A DNA stretch of 64,000 bases from Paenibacillus taiwanensis DSM 18679. Lineage in GTDB: Bacteria > Bacillota > Bacilli > Paenibacillales > Paenibacillaceae. Below the pieces are notes generated by a model, which saw only the letters and a list, made by a program, of their open reading frames with translations, had not been told where the DNA came from and did not search any database. Positions 36,461-46,988 of the stretch are shown in pieces. The stretch spans positions 60,075-124,074 of the forward strand of contig NZ_AULE01000001.1 of NCBI RefSeq assembly GCF_000425125.1, given 5' to 3'. Numbering within the stretch: position 1 is the first letter of the stretch; each line of letters starts with the position of its first letter. The translations under genes were made by a program, and so were the position numbers.

Positions 36461-38313
36461 CTAAAGTTCTAATAATTTTAAAGTTAAGATCCTTTTTAAT
36501 TCTTCGGGTATAGTTCTATACGATCTCCGATAAGATTGAATAGTCTCTATCGATATTTCCTTATAGTTATAATGAGTTCTTAATTGTCTTACTAACGCTG
36601 GTAAATGCCGTAATTGGTATTGCTCCTTTGTTTCTGCAGCATTATGTAAGACTTTGCTTGTCTTAGGTAAATTTCTAATATAGTTTTTAATCCGACCACT
36701 GTCTGTTTTCGTTAAAGCTTTTAGGATGGAGTATGTTCCTACTCTTGTAGGAGGGTTTGATTTAATTAACAACTCAGAGACTTCCCTCACTCGTTTCGAG
36801 AGTACTTCATCAACTTTATTCCAGTCATAATTATTTTTAGACTTCGATTTTGGCAGCTGCCCTTCCAACCAATCAGCATCAAACTTCTTCAACCATTGAT
36901 AAGGTCTCGAGCATTTCCGACAAATTTCATACCTGCTGCAGTTTGGATTATCTTTAATAATTGTCTCTACCTTAGCACGATAAGCATCTCTTTGTAACAT
37001 ATGTTTGTCTGAAAGAGTACTACAACTTTCAATATTTGAGAATAAAACCTTACTAAGAGTACCTTTAACTGCATTCACTGAGCAGTATAGTCGTGCTGCT
37101 ATCTCTTCAATTGATTTCCCTTTATTAAACAGTTCAATACTTTCATCTCTTTTGGACGCCGATAGGCACACTTTAGGCATTTTATTATTGTACCCTTTCG
37201 TCCAGCTCCAGAGTAACGCATACTCCGACTCGCAAGTTGGACAATAAAACTTTCCAGTGAGCCCTCTATACATATTATCAATACGGTTACATCTTTTTAT
37301 TACTAACTTCAGATAATCCGGGCAATGTTTATTGCGACATGGCCATGGACCGTAACCAAAAGGGATTTGCAACGCATACGGGGAAGATCTCAAAATAAAT
37401 TTTCTAAAGGATTTACCTATAAATCGAAACAGCAAAAGTAAGAAAGGAAGATTGATATATACGATTGAGTCATTCCATAGCACTCTTTCAACAGTATTTC
37501 TTTGCATTATATACTCTTGAGTCAATCCCACACTCATTAAATCATCCAAAGAGTAATACTGGAGAAACTCCTTAACCAAAGTTTTCCGACGAGTCTTAAC
37601 ATCATTTGTTAAATATCCTTTTGAGTGAAGATGCTCAAATAACCGCTGCCGGATAAGATCCAAAGATAAGACGTTCTTGTTACTAATAATCGAGTTTAGA
37701 TCAGCGATCAGCTGGTCTTGAATACCACTAACAATTTCTTTCTCATCAAGTATAACTGGATGACCAGCTTTACATTCCCCGCTAATCCCTTCGTATCCAA
37801 GCTTAGAACCACAACTGCATTCACTAATTAAATGCAAATCATGCTTGTACATTTGTGAATAAAGGCAAATTGATGTTCACGGTGTATGTATCCTGTACCA
37901 TATCTAGATTCATCTTCTTTTATACACATCGGACAATACTTGATGTCAACATCTATACATCTCCCATACTTGTTACCGGCTAATTTACCAACGAAGCTCT
38001 CATTCAGATTTCCTCCTATCTTTATTTCATTAAAAATCCTGTCTTTATGCTTATCAGGAAGAAAGGGGAGGAACCATGGTAATAATGTATGATTTTCTAT
38101 AATAGTCTCAGTAGAAAGGAGCGCTTGCTGAGGTAGTTTTTTAATGAGTAACCCTAGTCCTCTTGGGAATAATGCAAACTCCGACTTCGCCCCGAACAAG
38201 TCGATATTCGTATTTATTATTTCTTTGTTCATTACATGCACGTGATAGCGGTACAAAATGCTCCGAAAATCCTCCCCTGGAAGCGGAGTTGGAAAATACG
38301 CCAGTTGATTCAT
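36461..38313 (-). pseudogene. tniQ: Second TniQ/TnsD-family protein, split by a frameshift
   Basis: The N-terminal part (38313-37828) starts AYFPTPLPGEDFRSILYRYH and holds the TniQ zinc-finger half CPMCIKEDESRYGTGYIHRE; the C-terminal part (37852-36461) continues YKHDLHLISECSCGSKLGYE. One missing base in the TGTAC at about 37853 separates them: restoring it gives HKCYKHDL, completing the CxxC/CxxH finger. The C-terminal ~250 residues contain HTH-like repeats as in TnsD. It probably provided a second targeting mode. Either a pseudogene, two coupled half-proteins or a sequencing error. Confidence 0.78.
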
Positions 38314-38316
38314 GCT

Positions 38317-40041
38317 CTACGCTCCTCTGTCTAAAAGTTCTTTAAACTTCTCTTGAACAGGCGGCCTTAAGGGGAAATTCAAACCCGCAAGCTTTAATAT
38401 TCGCCAGCCTGTGGCCATTTCTGTACCTTCAATTATTTTTGCAGCCCATAGCAATCTTCGAATTTGATATTCCTCAGTGCTTTCGATAGATCCTTGGATC
38501 AACTCTTTTGTAGCCGGCAACTTATCTAGACTCTTCTTAAGAATTTTGTTTGACAATATACTCGTATTGATTGCTCTTGCAATCGAGCTGACAGTAATTC
38601 TTAGCGGCGCATCTAAAGCTTGGAGTTTCTGCACGGCACTCTTCACTTCTCTATATAGAAGTTCATCTCTCTTTCCCCAATCGATTCTGGGTGCAGCATG
38701 TCCTTTATTGAGCCTACTCTTTCGCAGGGATTTTACAACAGCATCACGGTAATAGACATTGCACTCCATATTTGTTAGAGCAGCTTTTAACAACTCAGTT
38801 TGTCTCTTTACAGTATTAGGATCCACACCTAAAATGGTAGCTTTCTCACGTAGTGATTTGTTAGTCTGGTTAAGCACATTCAGTTGAGATAACCACACTT
38901 CTCCGAATGTTTTAATCCTTCCAATCTTTAGCCTGTCATCCTTACATGTATCTGGTCCTCTTCTGGAGTATACAAATCCACATGAGCAGGTGAATGTTCC
39001 GACAGGAAGAGCAGTTTTTGAGCACCGAGTAATTTTACATTCATCGACCACGTTATTTCCGAAATGAACGGCAGCTTTGTTCAAACACGGCCAAGTCCCC
39101 TGTCCGAACGGTCTATAGTACCCTGATGATTTCATTCTCTCTATGGATTCACCAAGAAATCTGCATAGTAACAGATGCCTCAAAGGCTGTATAATCTCCC
39201 CGTCACCTCTAACCAATTTATGAAGCCACGTATCTGTTCCTTCGACATCAATATCGCAGTGAAGGATATCAAGCAATTGTTCGGAATAAAAATTTCTAAA
39301 ATCATTAATTAGCTTCTTGTGCCTATTTCTATTTCCAGCAGTGAGGTATCCCTTTTTATACAGCGCGTTCCTGTAATTAGGAGCATTATGATTTGAAGGT
39401 GATTTTAAAAGTAATGCAGACTTTTCAGCAAGAAATTGAAGATGACTCACCCAGGAAGGGTCAATCTTGAAACTCAGACCGCTACTCTCGTTTATATGTG
39501 AAATAGGAATAAAAGCAAATTTATGATCACGCGTTGAATACATGACTGTACTTTGAAGCAGTGGTATCTTATGCTTCTCACAAATAACAACACCAGGAAG
39601 TTGGTGAGAGCGATGCCAGTATGGCTCTAACCGTGCACTTTCCTCTTGATAACATAGTAAGCAATACTTTAGATGGCTCGGAGACTTAATTTGTCCTGCT
39701 AATAAGCCCAGACTTGCATGGATAATTCTAAATTCAGTCTCCTCGACCATCAACAACTTAGTCTGTGCGCATTTTTCAACATGTAAATAAAACGAGTAAT
39801 ATGGGAACAACGTATGATACCGAATTAATTGCTCAACAGTATATTGCTTCTCCAACCGGCTTGCTAATCGGCCAAGATGACTCGGGAGATCTGCAGTCGC
39901 GCAAACCAATCGCTCTCCGAACAAATCCTCAATCGTCTGTCTCTGTGTACGGTTTCCTGATCGTAAATGATACCTGGCTATGCCGCTATACAGTAATTCG
40001 TCTTCATAAAGAGAAGGAAAATGAGCTAGCAATAGAATCAC
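38317..40041 (-). CDS. tnsD: TniQ/TnsD-family target-selection protein, probably the glmS-site selector
   Basis: The 574-residue protein has the TniQ N-terminal domain (FPSLYEDELLYSGIARYHLR, residues 8-27) with zinc ligands in YCLLCYQEES and HRSHQLPGVVICEKH, a second Cys cluster (CKITRCSK, CSCGF) and long C-terminal HTH-containing repeats, the size of Tn7 TnsD. TnsD binds the 3' end of glmS and recruits TnsC. Since the element sits just behind glmS, this intact copy is the natural candidate for that job. Its stop lies 3 nt before the second TniQ gene. Confidence 0.88.
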   Translation of the reverse strand: MILLLAHFPSLYEDELLYSGIARYHLRSGNRTQRQTIEDLFGERLVCATADLPSHLGRLASRLEKQYTVEQLIRYHTLFPYYSFYLHVEKCAQTKLLMVEETEFRIIHASLGLLAGQIKSPSHLKYCLLCYQEESARLEPYWHRSHQLPGVVICEKHKIPLLQSTVMYSTRDHKFAFIPISHINESSGLSFKIDPSWVSHLQFLAEKSALLLKSPSNHNAPNYRNALYKKGYLTAGNRNRHKKLINDFRNFYSEQLLDILHCDIDVEGTDTWLHKLVRGDGEIIQPLRHLLLCRFLGESIERMKSSGYYRPFGQGTWPCLNKAAVHFGNNVVDECKITRCSKTALPVGTFTCSCGFVYSRRGPDTCKDDRLKIGRIKTFGEVWLSQLNVLNQTNKSLREKATILGVDPNTVKRQTELLKAALTNMECNVYYRDAVVKSLRKSRLNKGHAAPRIDWGKRDELLYREVKSAVQKLQALDAPLRITVSSIARAINTSILSNKILKKSLDKLPATKELIQGSIESTEEYQIRRLLWAAKIIEGTEMATGWRILKLAGLNFPLRPPVQEKFKELLDRGA

Positions 40042-40097
40042 CCTTTCACAAGATCCTATTGTCAGTTTTCCCTATCTAGAGCTCCTCTAGTACAATG

Positions 40098-41842
40098 TTA
40101 AACAATCAACTTTGAAATATCGTCAGATGAAGGTATGCTCCCCATCTCTACCAAATTGTCGTAGATTCCGTCTACTCCATCAGCATTCTGTAATGCGTTT
40201 CGCAGATCATCCTCATCCAGATTTAGAGGCTGCTTTCGCTTCGTTGATTTTGGCCTTGTTTCATTCTTACATTCTTCCATGTTCTCTGACTCGTTTCCAA
40301 TCTCCGCCGCGGCACGCGACGAGACCATCTCTACTACCTGCTTCCTTAAATCTATGAGATCTCTCTCAGCTTCATGGGAGTGTAATATTCGCCGTGCTAT
40401 CTCTTCAGCTGTTTCGGATGATCCGCCAAAATCTATAGCAGTCTTAACCAACTCAATATATTTCTTCTGATCATACTCCACTTTGTCTTCTCTATTGAGC
40501 TTGGACCTAATTTCACCTTGCAGATTAACCTTCTCTGAAGATTTTTTGAGATACTGATCTAACACGTTCCATTCAGGGTAAAGGTCATCCACCAAAGACA
40601 GAAGATCAGGGTCATTTCGACGCAATATCTTCAACATCGGCTGAACAAGCTGCATATGCCGTTTTGCCACAGATTTCAAAAGCCCTGCGGTAATCCTCTC
40701 GTCTTTTGACTCATCAGCCTCCATTGCTTCCCATTGAGCCAACATATATAGCTTGACCGCAATATCAACAATTCCTTGAGACAACTGGTACATCGTTTTA
40801 TTAATAGACTCAGTTAATAGCGCGGGCTTGGCAGTCCATTGATATTTCCACAAAGAATCGATGAAATAATCCCATTCCTCTCCTTCCACCAATCGGTCCA
40901 TAATAAGGTCACCTTGACCAGTGCTTCTTCTAGCTTGACTGAATGATCCGGATAATAGCCGCATTGCCTTAAATGTGCCAATAAGTATTACCGGAACACC
41001 GATTGTATTAATCAGCTGTGTAAATAATTAAGCATCCTCTCGGCACCGCCGCTTTTCATGAAACTCAAATTCTGAATTTCATCTATTACTAGCACTCCAA
41101 GTCCATGAAGTGTCGCTAGATGCGCCATGACTGGTATTAGTATGTCGACGGAAGATCTTTTAGAAGCAAACTTTTGAAAGTAATTTGTCCCCAAATGCGA
41201 GTCCATCGCCTGGAGAAAATTCAAACATAATCCCTTCAGGGACCCGTCAAAGGGGCAATTTAGTTTGAGCCATACCAGTTGTTTGCGGATAAATGGCAAA
41301 TCTTTATAAGAAACATGATGAACCACTTGAGGGTATAGTAACAAAGAACTTTCGATGGCAGTCGTCTTACCTTGACCACTAACGCCAAGTATTGCAAACC
41401 CTGCTGCTGTTGATCGAACACCAGCTAAATTCTTTCCATTTGAATCTACACCTGCTTCCAGAATGTTTTTGAATCCTACATGGAATTGACGAACCGATTC
41501 TGGTGAAAATGGATTTCTCGCCTTATAACCATGGCGAATTAGCCTGGATAATCGTTGTTCGACCAGGAGATGTGATGGCAATGGTTCAACGTAATCAGAA
41601 ATCTGTTGAACCAGATGCAACCTTGTCTGTTTACCAAGTTTACGCTGTTCCTCGTCATAATCAGGGTATTTTGCAATACTTGAAATCACACATTGGTCTT
41701 CGAAAATAGGAGGTAATGCTTCAATAAATGGATTATCTCTGTAGCCGGCAATGTCTTGAGGTAAGTAATCCGCTTCTACTTGCCGGCCTACTAGGCTTGG
41801 GGAGTACTGATACTTAGCTTCCTGCAACATTTTTCTAGCCAT
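40098..41842 (-). CDS. tnsC: TnsC, AAA+ transposition regulator, interrupted by one frameshift
   Basis: The first part (41842-41012) has Walker A GVSGQGKTT and Walker B LVIDEIQNL and ends GGAERMLNYLHS. The expected continuation FTQLINTIGVPVILIGTFKA and the C-terminal part (to 40098) lie in the -1 frame. The break is at AATTATTTACACAG (about 41013-41026): one more T would restore NYFTQLIN. TnsC joins target selector and transposase. The total of about 580 residues is normal for the family. Its ATG overlaps the end of tnsB. A natural mutation, programmed -1 shift or sequencing error are all possible. Confidence 0.85.
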
Positions 41843-44000
41843 GACTTTTATCCTCCTTGGATTTCACACTTGCCAGTAAACCTAATTTAGATTTAGGTCG
41901 ATACGATTCGATTGAGGTTACATTATCATCGAATTCCTCAGCGATTCCAGCTGGTTTATCTAACTCGTATGATTGAGCTTTACGGATCTTATCACGTTCT
42001 TCCGCTCTATTTGCCTGTATACCTGTTCTTCGTTCGGTATTAGTCAAGAAGGCATCCTTTTCATCTTCCATCCGTTGCTTTGCTTTCTTTGCAATTGCCT
42101 CAAGTTTTGCGTTGAGTGCCACTTCATCCTGTAACTCCGTAGAGCGATAAATGCTACGATTTAATTTCTCATAGTATCGTATTTCTTTAATCTCTTCTAA
42201 GGAGAGATCTCGATACCTTGAGGACTTATCTAACAGGAAGCATTTGATAAAGCTCTTTCCATTATCTGTTTTAACATAAACCTGATTCATACATCTCCTG
42301 TCATAAGCAATTATGGTTTTAATAGATTTCCCTTTCACAAACCATCCTTGACGAATAAGCTCCTCGCAGCCAAAATACATTCCCTCGTAATAAATCCCTT
42401 CTCTACTTGCAGTTACCGTCGCCTCAGGCAGCACATTCAATCGAACAACGTCAGGGTTAATTTCTTTGAGAAAGTGATTGTGAGCGACTCCCCAAAGCCA
42501 AATATCCCGTGCTACAGGCCTAACTCTGTCCAGAGTCTGTGCCTTATCCAAAGGATAATATTCCATATAACGGGAGTTGTTGCGATAGAGTATCATTTCA
42601 ATAAACATGGCCGTAAAATCCTTAAGCGTCAGCTTAGCATCTAGCACATAATCCGGTCCGCCTCGCTTGGTGTACTCCTTCTTTATCGCTCCCGGCATCC
42701 AAGGCTGAAGCGTCAGATTCAAAGTCCTGAACTGTTGCTCAACAATTCCTTTCAAATCCGCGCGGTATGGCGGCGCATTTTTAAGTTTAATTCCAAACGC
42801 CTTTCCCATTGAATCTGCGTTCTTACTCTCCATTTCTCCACGGTCCGCATAAAAGTTCTCCGGCATATAGTGACAGGGCCACTCATCAGACTGTATCGAA
42901 ATATCAAACTGGGCACAGAATTCGACTTTATCTACAACCGTATTCTCGATTGCCATCATTACACCTTGCCAAGATGGTCCTTCTAATCCTACATAAAACC
43001 CAACGATCATATGACCCCATACATCCACAACAATGTAAACAACAGGTCTTCCGATTATCAAATTCGGGTCATCCGAACTAACCAAATACACATCCGCAAC
43101 TGTGGCATCTATCTCGAATATCTGGCCAGGTCCAGTTGCTTTTCGGGTCTCAGAACCCAACAACGGCCGAAAATCTCTACTGAAGCTTACGTTCCCTTCT
43201 CTAGCTATCAATTTTGTTCGCTTGGAATAATGGGTCCGAATATGGTAGCGTAGTTGTGCGATACTTGGTACCTTGTATTCAGGTGGTATGATTGGAATTT
43301 CGACCTTGTTTCTTATCTCAGTATTGATCGCATAATAATCTTTCAGCATCTGAACATATGTAAATTTTACGGAGTCCCGCCGATTGATTTTTAGATAAAT
43401 ATCTCGGATGACTCTGTCGAATATCTTGCGGGTCCCTTCACTGACAAGCACACCTTCCATCTCCGGACTGACCGATTTTTTCGTTTCTCTTGGTCTACCC
43501 ATTTTCTGAGTTGGATTTTTTTTAAAGCCTGGCTTTCCACAGTTTCGAAAGCGCGGAATTAAAGCATTTACCATTTTGCCTCCCGTCCAATAATAGTGAA
43601 GGTATTTATAATAGAGATTCTTACCTTTTCCAGTCTCACTAATTGCCTTCTTGATCATCTGGTATCTTTCCGTCGGGTTAAAGATATTAGGTTCTATTTC
43701 AACCATTTCACTTATAAGTCCCCAAGCATGGTCTCTCACTTGAATCTCCTTAAGGGTCAGTTTTTCGTCGGGGACCATAAATTTAGAATAGGGGTCATGC
43801 TCACGTTTTGTTAAAGTACCATTATCAATTTCCAACCGCATTGCAGAAAGGCTCTTCATTCGGGGAACCCCCCTCTTATCGATAATTGAGATCACCACAA
43901 CAACATCTTTCTCATGGTTGATCCATAGCACTCTTTCACAATCTACTAATTTGGCTTCCTGATCCCGTCGATCAAAGAGGTTATTAACGAACAAATTCAT
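41835..44000 (-). CDS. tnsB: TnsB, DDE transposase
   Basis: The 721-residue protein has N-terminal DNA-binding domains, a retroviral-integrase-type core with Asp in IFEIDATVADVYLV, Asp in YIVVDVWGHMIVG, the YADRGEMESKNAD segment and Glu in DLKGIVEQQF, then a beta-barrel (mu-C) domain and a Lys/Glu-rich tail that would contact TnsC. It cuts and joins the 3' transposon ends and would bind the family-B sites at the element's ends. Its start overlaps tnsA by 17 nt and its end overlaps tnsC by 8 nt, a tight operon. Confidence 0.95.
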   Translation of the reverse strand: MNLFVNNLFDRRDQEAKLVDCERVLWINHEKDVVVVISIIDKRGVPRMKSLSAMRLEIDNGTLTKREHDPYSKFMVPDEKLTLKEIQVRDHAWGLISEMVEIEPNIFNPTERYQMIKKAISETGKGKNLYYKYLHYYWTGGKMVNALIPRFRNCGKPGFKKNPTQKMGRPRETKKSVSPEMEGVLVSEGTRKIFDRVIRDIYLKINRRDSVKFTYVQMLKDYYAINTEIRNKVEIPIIPPEYKVPSIAQLRYHIRTHYSKRTKLIAREGNVSFSRDFRPLLGSETRKATGPGQIFEIDATVADVYLVSSDDPNLIIGRPVVYIVVDVWGHMIVGFYVGLEGPSWQGVMMAIENTVVDKVEFCAQFDISIQSDEWPCHYMPENFYADRGEMESKNADSMGKAFGIKLKNAPPYRADLKGIVEQQFRTLNLTLQPWMPGAIKKEYTKRGGPDYVLDAKLTLKDFTAMFIEMILYRNNSRYMEYYPLDKAQTLDRVRPVARDIWLWGVAHNHFLKEINPDVVRLNVLPEATVTASREGIYYEGMYFGCEELIRQGWFVKGKSIKTIIAYDRRCMNQVYVKTDNGKSFIKCFLLDKSSRYRDLSLEEIKEIRYYEKLNRSIYRSTELQDEVALNAKLEAIAKKAKQRMEDEKDAFLTNTERRTGIQANRAEERDKIRKAQSYELDKPAGIAEEFDDNVTSIESYRPKSKLGLLASVKSKEDKSHG

Positions 44001-44829
44001 GACCTATCCCTCCAATTTGATAATGGTTATGAAAAACTTTTAACGGTTTAAGAGTAGGAATGATCATTTTGTTCATATCGATGATCCATAACCGGTTTGC
44101 TATCAAGTGCCTTACAATAAACATGCTTGTCCCGGGCGTTAGACCTTCCTTGCAGTCCAATTCTAATGTAGTTTTAGCCAGCGGCTTGTCTTGGCATTCA
44201 ATCGCATTGAATAGGACAGGCTCGAGTTGTTCAATTAATTTCGGTGTGACCTGACTCCCCTCGATCTGTCTTGCCGCGTGAAGCCATTCAACATTTTTAA
44301 CGAGATCATAATTAATTTGATACTCAGTGATGAGTGCCCATTCGATCCCAATATCTCTATAATACGATTTCTCAATCTCTAGCTTCTCCAGAACTCTTTT
44401 ATTTAATTTTGATTTTGGCTTTATGGAGTGAGCCACAAAACGTATGTCATCATTATCATGAACTGTCAACAGCATGTCTGTTGTCATAACGATTGGATGC
44501 TTTGATTTAGGATCTACGGGGTGTCTTACATCAAGTTTGCCAGCAATATATAACGTCTTTTCCAAAGGCAGTAGTGGATACTGTTCACGAATATCACAAA
44601 CTTTAGAAGACCACTCCAATTGATAGTGATGTGCCAACTCAAAATGCTCGGAAAAGTAGTGATGAAGTCGATTGCTCTTCCATCCCATTGTCCGAGTCAC
44701 CACTCCCTGGGATGGTACATCATGAATGGTGAGCCAAGGTTTATACTCGGCGAAATGACCTTTTCCCCTGCCTTCTTTTAGTCTCCTCTCAATTACGGAC
44801 TGCGTAATAATACGCCTGCGTTTACTCAT
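43984..44829 (-). CDS. tnsA: TnsA, restriction-endonuclease-like 5'-strand cleavage subunit
   Basis: The 281-residue protein has the TnsA N-terminal nuclease domain (TRTMGWKSNRLHHYFSEHFE, CDIREQYPLLP, catalytic Asp region MTTDMLLTV, basic IKPKSKLNKRVLEKLEIEKS) and the C-terminal winged-helix domain. It cuts the 5' strands so that transposition is cut-and-paste. It is the first gene of the tns operon and the tns gene nearest the glmS-side end. The start codon has AGGGGG upstream. Confidence 0.95.
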   Translation of the reverse strand: MSKRRRIITQSVIERRLKEGRGKGHFAEYKPWLTIHDVPSQGVVTRTMGWKSNRLHHYFSEHFELAHHYQLEWSSKVCDIREQYPLLPLEKTLYIAGKLDVRHPVDPKSKHPIVMTTDMLLTVHDNDDIRFVAHSIKPKSKLNKRVLEKLEIEKSYYRDIGIEWALITEYQINYDLVKNVEWLHAARQIEGSQVTPKLIEQLEPVLFNAIECQDKPLAKTTLELDCKEGLTPGTSMFIVRHLIANRLWIIDMNKMIIPTLKPLKVFHNHYQIGGIGHEFVR

Positions 44830-45000
44830 CTTATCCCCCTCTTTCTTTTGATTTCACCCTCCATACCCACAGTAATATCCAATATTTATTAGAACAATAA
44901 CAATATATATTGGTAAATCGATATATTATTTTCTCTGTATTACAGCTTCTATCATTCTGATGGCTACTAGTAGTAGTATAAAGAATGATGAGGCATAGGA

Positions 45001-45030
45001 ATGGCGCAACATTATCCACTTATGGCGCAA
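45001..45030. promoter_or_regulatory. Direct repeat ATGGCGCAA, candidate operator for the tnsA-side divergent promoters
   Basis: ATGGCGCAA occurs at 45001-45009 and 45022-45030, 21 bp apart (two helical turns on the same face), 17 nt before the start of the divergent 448-residue gene. The position suggests binding by that gene's own product. Confidence 0.5.
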
Positions 45031-45046
45031 ATTTGATGGGGGGACA

Positions 45047-46393
45047 ATGAGAATGAGTACGAGTGTACATACATATGAAACAGATAATGCCACATGGCGA
45101 GAAGAGTTTGAAAAAGCTTATGTAGAGTGGGTAGATTTAGAACTCATAAAAACCTTACTAGAAAGTATTGATTGTTCTGTTCGTTTTTTGTGCGATTCCA
45201 TTAATGATACAACTCGGTGGCCATCCAAAATAAATAAAACCCTCAGGACAGTTAGCTATCCGAGAGTCAGGGATACTGCCGATTTTTTGGGTATTCCTCC
45301 GTGGTTACTTTTCAATCACCAGGAAAAGAACAGCAAGATCAAGGGGCTATTTTCAAGGATCAACTCTATTCTTACACCGATTGATTTACCGTATTTCAGT
45401 GAGTACGAGAATCTTTATGATGACTTCAATTACGAGCTTTCCAAAAGGATTCCTGAAAAGGAGTTTGACATTTTAACTGGCATGCTCAAAAACATATTAG
45501 GCTATAAGCATTACCACGAAGTAATTGCTGGTAACTGGAAGTCAGTAGTCAGTTATTTCAATGATATTCATCAGGATTTTTCAGGTGGAGCAAGATTTTC
45601 CTACAGAGACCCGGATGCTATTTTAAAAGGATCATTACGCATTAACTTTACAACTAGTCCCCGAAATAAAAGGGTATTGATGAAGGCAGGGTGGCTGTCA
45701 ATAGAGACTGACACAACGAAACCAGAACATTCATTAACAATTAACAGGCTACTTACGACGATAATAAATGACATGGAATGGATTTTTGATCAGCAGCCTT
45801 GGATATTCGAAATAGCATCTGAAGGTAAAAAAATCAATCTGCTGACCTGGCACAATTTAAGAACTTCAAACGATTATTATGAAAAAATAGCTGATATCAT
45901 ACATCGCAAATTACCTGATGCAAATTTCTCGATGAACATTGGTGAAAGACACGGTGTTTCATCATACTTGTTTTCACAGAACGACCCATTTAATGAATTC
46001 ATCCAAATCATTAAGTCGGATGTGAAGCATCTCAGGAAGCAGAAAACACGAAAAACAAATACACTTCAGTTACTGTATGAGAAAGGTGTTATACAATATG
46101 GAGATAAGATCATATTACTTCCTACGAATAAGACCAAGGGCCTTCTACTAGATGAGAAAATGTCAATAGCGTGGATTATTATTATAAATAACAAACCAGC
46201 GGTAAGATGGGAATATGACAATAATGTATATTCCATATCAAGATTAACAGAGATTATTTTTGTTGAAATCGCGCAACAAGTTCACTTGCTGAAACATCAT
46301 CTGAATGGGTCAAAGTACTGGGGTTTAAGTGTGCATGGACAATCATTATTCTCTTTGGCCAGACAGGAAAATAACAAAGAGGCCCGCCAATAA
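45047..46393 (+). CDS. Putative element regulator with C-terminal RAMA-like domain
   Basis: The 448-residue soluble protein is divergent from tnsA. The N-terminal ~90 residues look like a DNA-binding helical bundle (LLESIDCSVRFLCDSINDTT, RVRDTADFLGIPPWLLFNH, similar to a CI/XRE layout). The centre is unassigned. The C-terminal ~90 residues (GDKIILLPTNKTKGLLL, IIINNKPAVRWEYDNNVYSI, LNGSKYWGLSVHGQSLFSLA) resemble the RAMA domain seen in modified-DNA-reading defence and regulatory proteins. I infer a repressor or regulator of the tns operon. GGGGGG lies just upstream of ATG 45047. Confidence 0.65.
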   Translation: MRMSTSVHTYETDNATWREEFEKAYVEWVDLELIKTLLESIDCSVRFLCDSINDTTRWPSKINKTLRTVSYPRVRDTADFLGIPPWLLFNHQEKNSKIKGLFSRINSILTPIDLPYFSEYENLYDDFNYELSKRIPEKEFDILTGMLKNILGYKHYHEVIAGNWKSVVSYFNDIHQDFSGGARFSYRDPDAILKGSLRINFTTSPRNKRVLMKAGWLSIETDTTKPEHSLTINRLLTTIINDMEWIFDQQPWIFEIASEGKKINLLTWHNLRTSNDYYEKIADIIHRKLPDANFSMNIGERHGVSSYLFSQNDPFNEFIQIIKSDVKHLRKQKTRKTNTLQLLYEKGVIQYGDKIILLPTNKTKGLLLDEKMSIAWIIIINNKPAVRWEYDNNVYSISRLTEIIFVEIAQQVHLLKHHLNGSKYWGLSVHGQSLFSLARQENNKEARQ

Positions 46394-46568
46394 CCTGACA
46401 GGTCTCTTCGTTTATCACACTATTAGGCAAGCATTCATCACGTTTACCGTTCATCTTATTGAGGCTACCGATCAATTTCGATGCAGTCCATGTAGTAGTT
46501 AATAGTATATCCAAGTTCTGCAAAAGCAATTTTATCAAATGAATAAGTATGATCTTAATGGCAGCTAG

Positions 46569-46641
46569 CTCAAAGAGGCTGCCTCTTCATGTCGGCAGTC
46601 TCATCCTGGCGCTTGTTAAGCTATAGTGTCCGTTAGTTTAG
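46569..46641 (-). repeat. Cassette 3' box and hairpin
   Basis: On the minus strand AAACTAACGGACACTATAGC (46619-46641) is followed by a hairpin GACTGCCGACATGAAGAGGC then AGCC, the same 3' box plus terminator order as at 49043-49096. Confidence 0.55.
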
Positions 46642-46714
46642 TACCTAATATTCTCATACGAATAACGGTTTGGAGAAATACTCTTTATGGATTACGAAGA
46701 AGGTGAACTATAAT

Positions 46715-46813
46715 ATGAGCACTGAAACTAAACCCCATAAAAACAACCCAAATTTAAGATTGCACGACCCGAACGATCAAGGAAGAGCTAGAATACAAAA
46801 TAATTCGAAGTAA
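46715..46813 (+). CDS. Possible 32-residue basic peptide
   Basis: ATG 46715 with AAGGTG 10 nt upstream opens a 32-codon frame (STETKPHKNNPNLRLHDPND then QGRARIQNNSK) ending TAA. It is Asn/Lys/Arg-rich, Cys-free and hydrophilic, reminiscent of small spore proteins. It lies in the otherwise gene-free 46394-46988. Only the frame and the moderate site support it. Confidence 0.3.
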   Translation: MSTETKPHKNNPNLRLHDPNDQGRARIQNNSK

Positions 46814-46988
46814 AGCCGACATTCCCAACTTAAAATTATGAATGAATCACCGATCCTGGTCTACATGACTGGGTTCAGCAAACTGAAACCTATTGCAATG
46901 ACCGAATTACTGTCGCTCAATGTGTAAAAGCAGATTGAAATGTTTGGAAATTTAAAACTCCCTCGTTAAGGAACCCTTTGTATGCCAT

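Noticed and set aside
41005..41035. Programmed -1 frameshift in tnsC as an established mechanism
   Set aside because: The site is not a classical slippery heptamer and no downstream stem-loop is obvious; kept only as one alternative.
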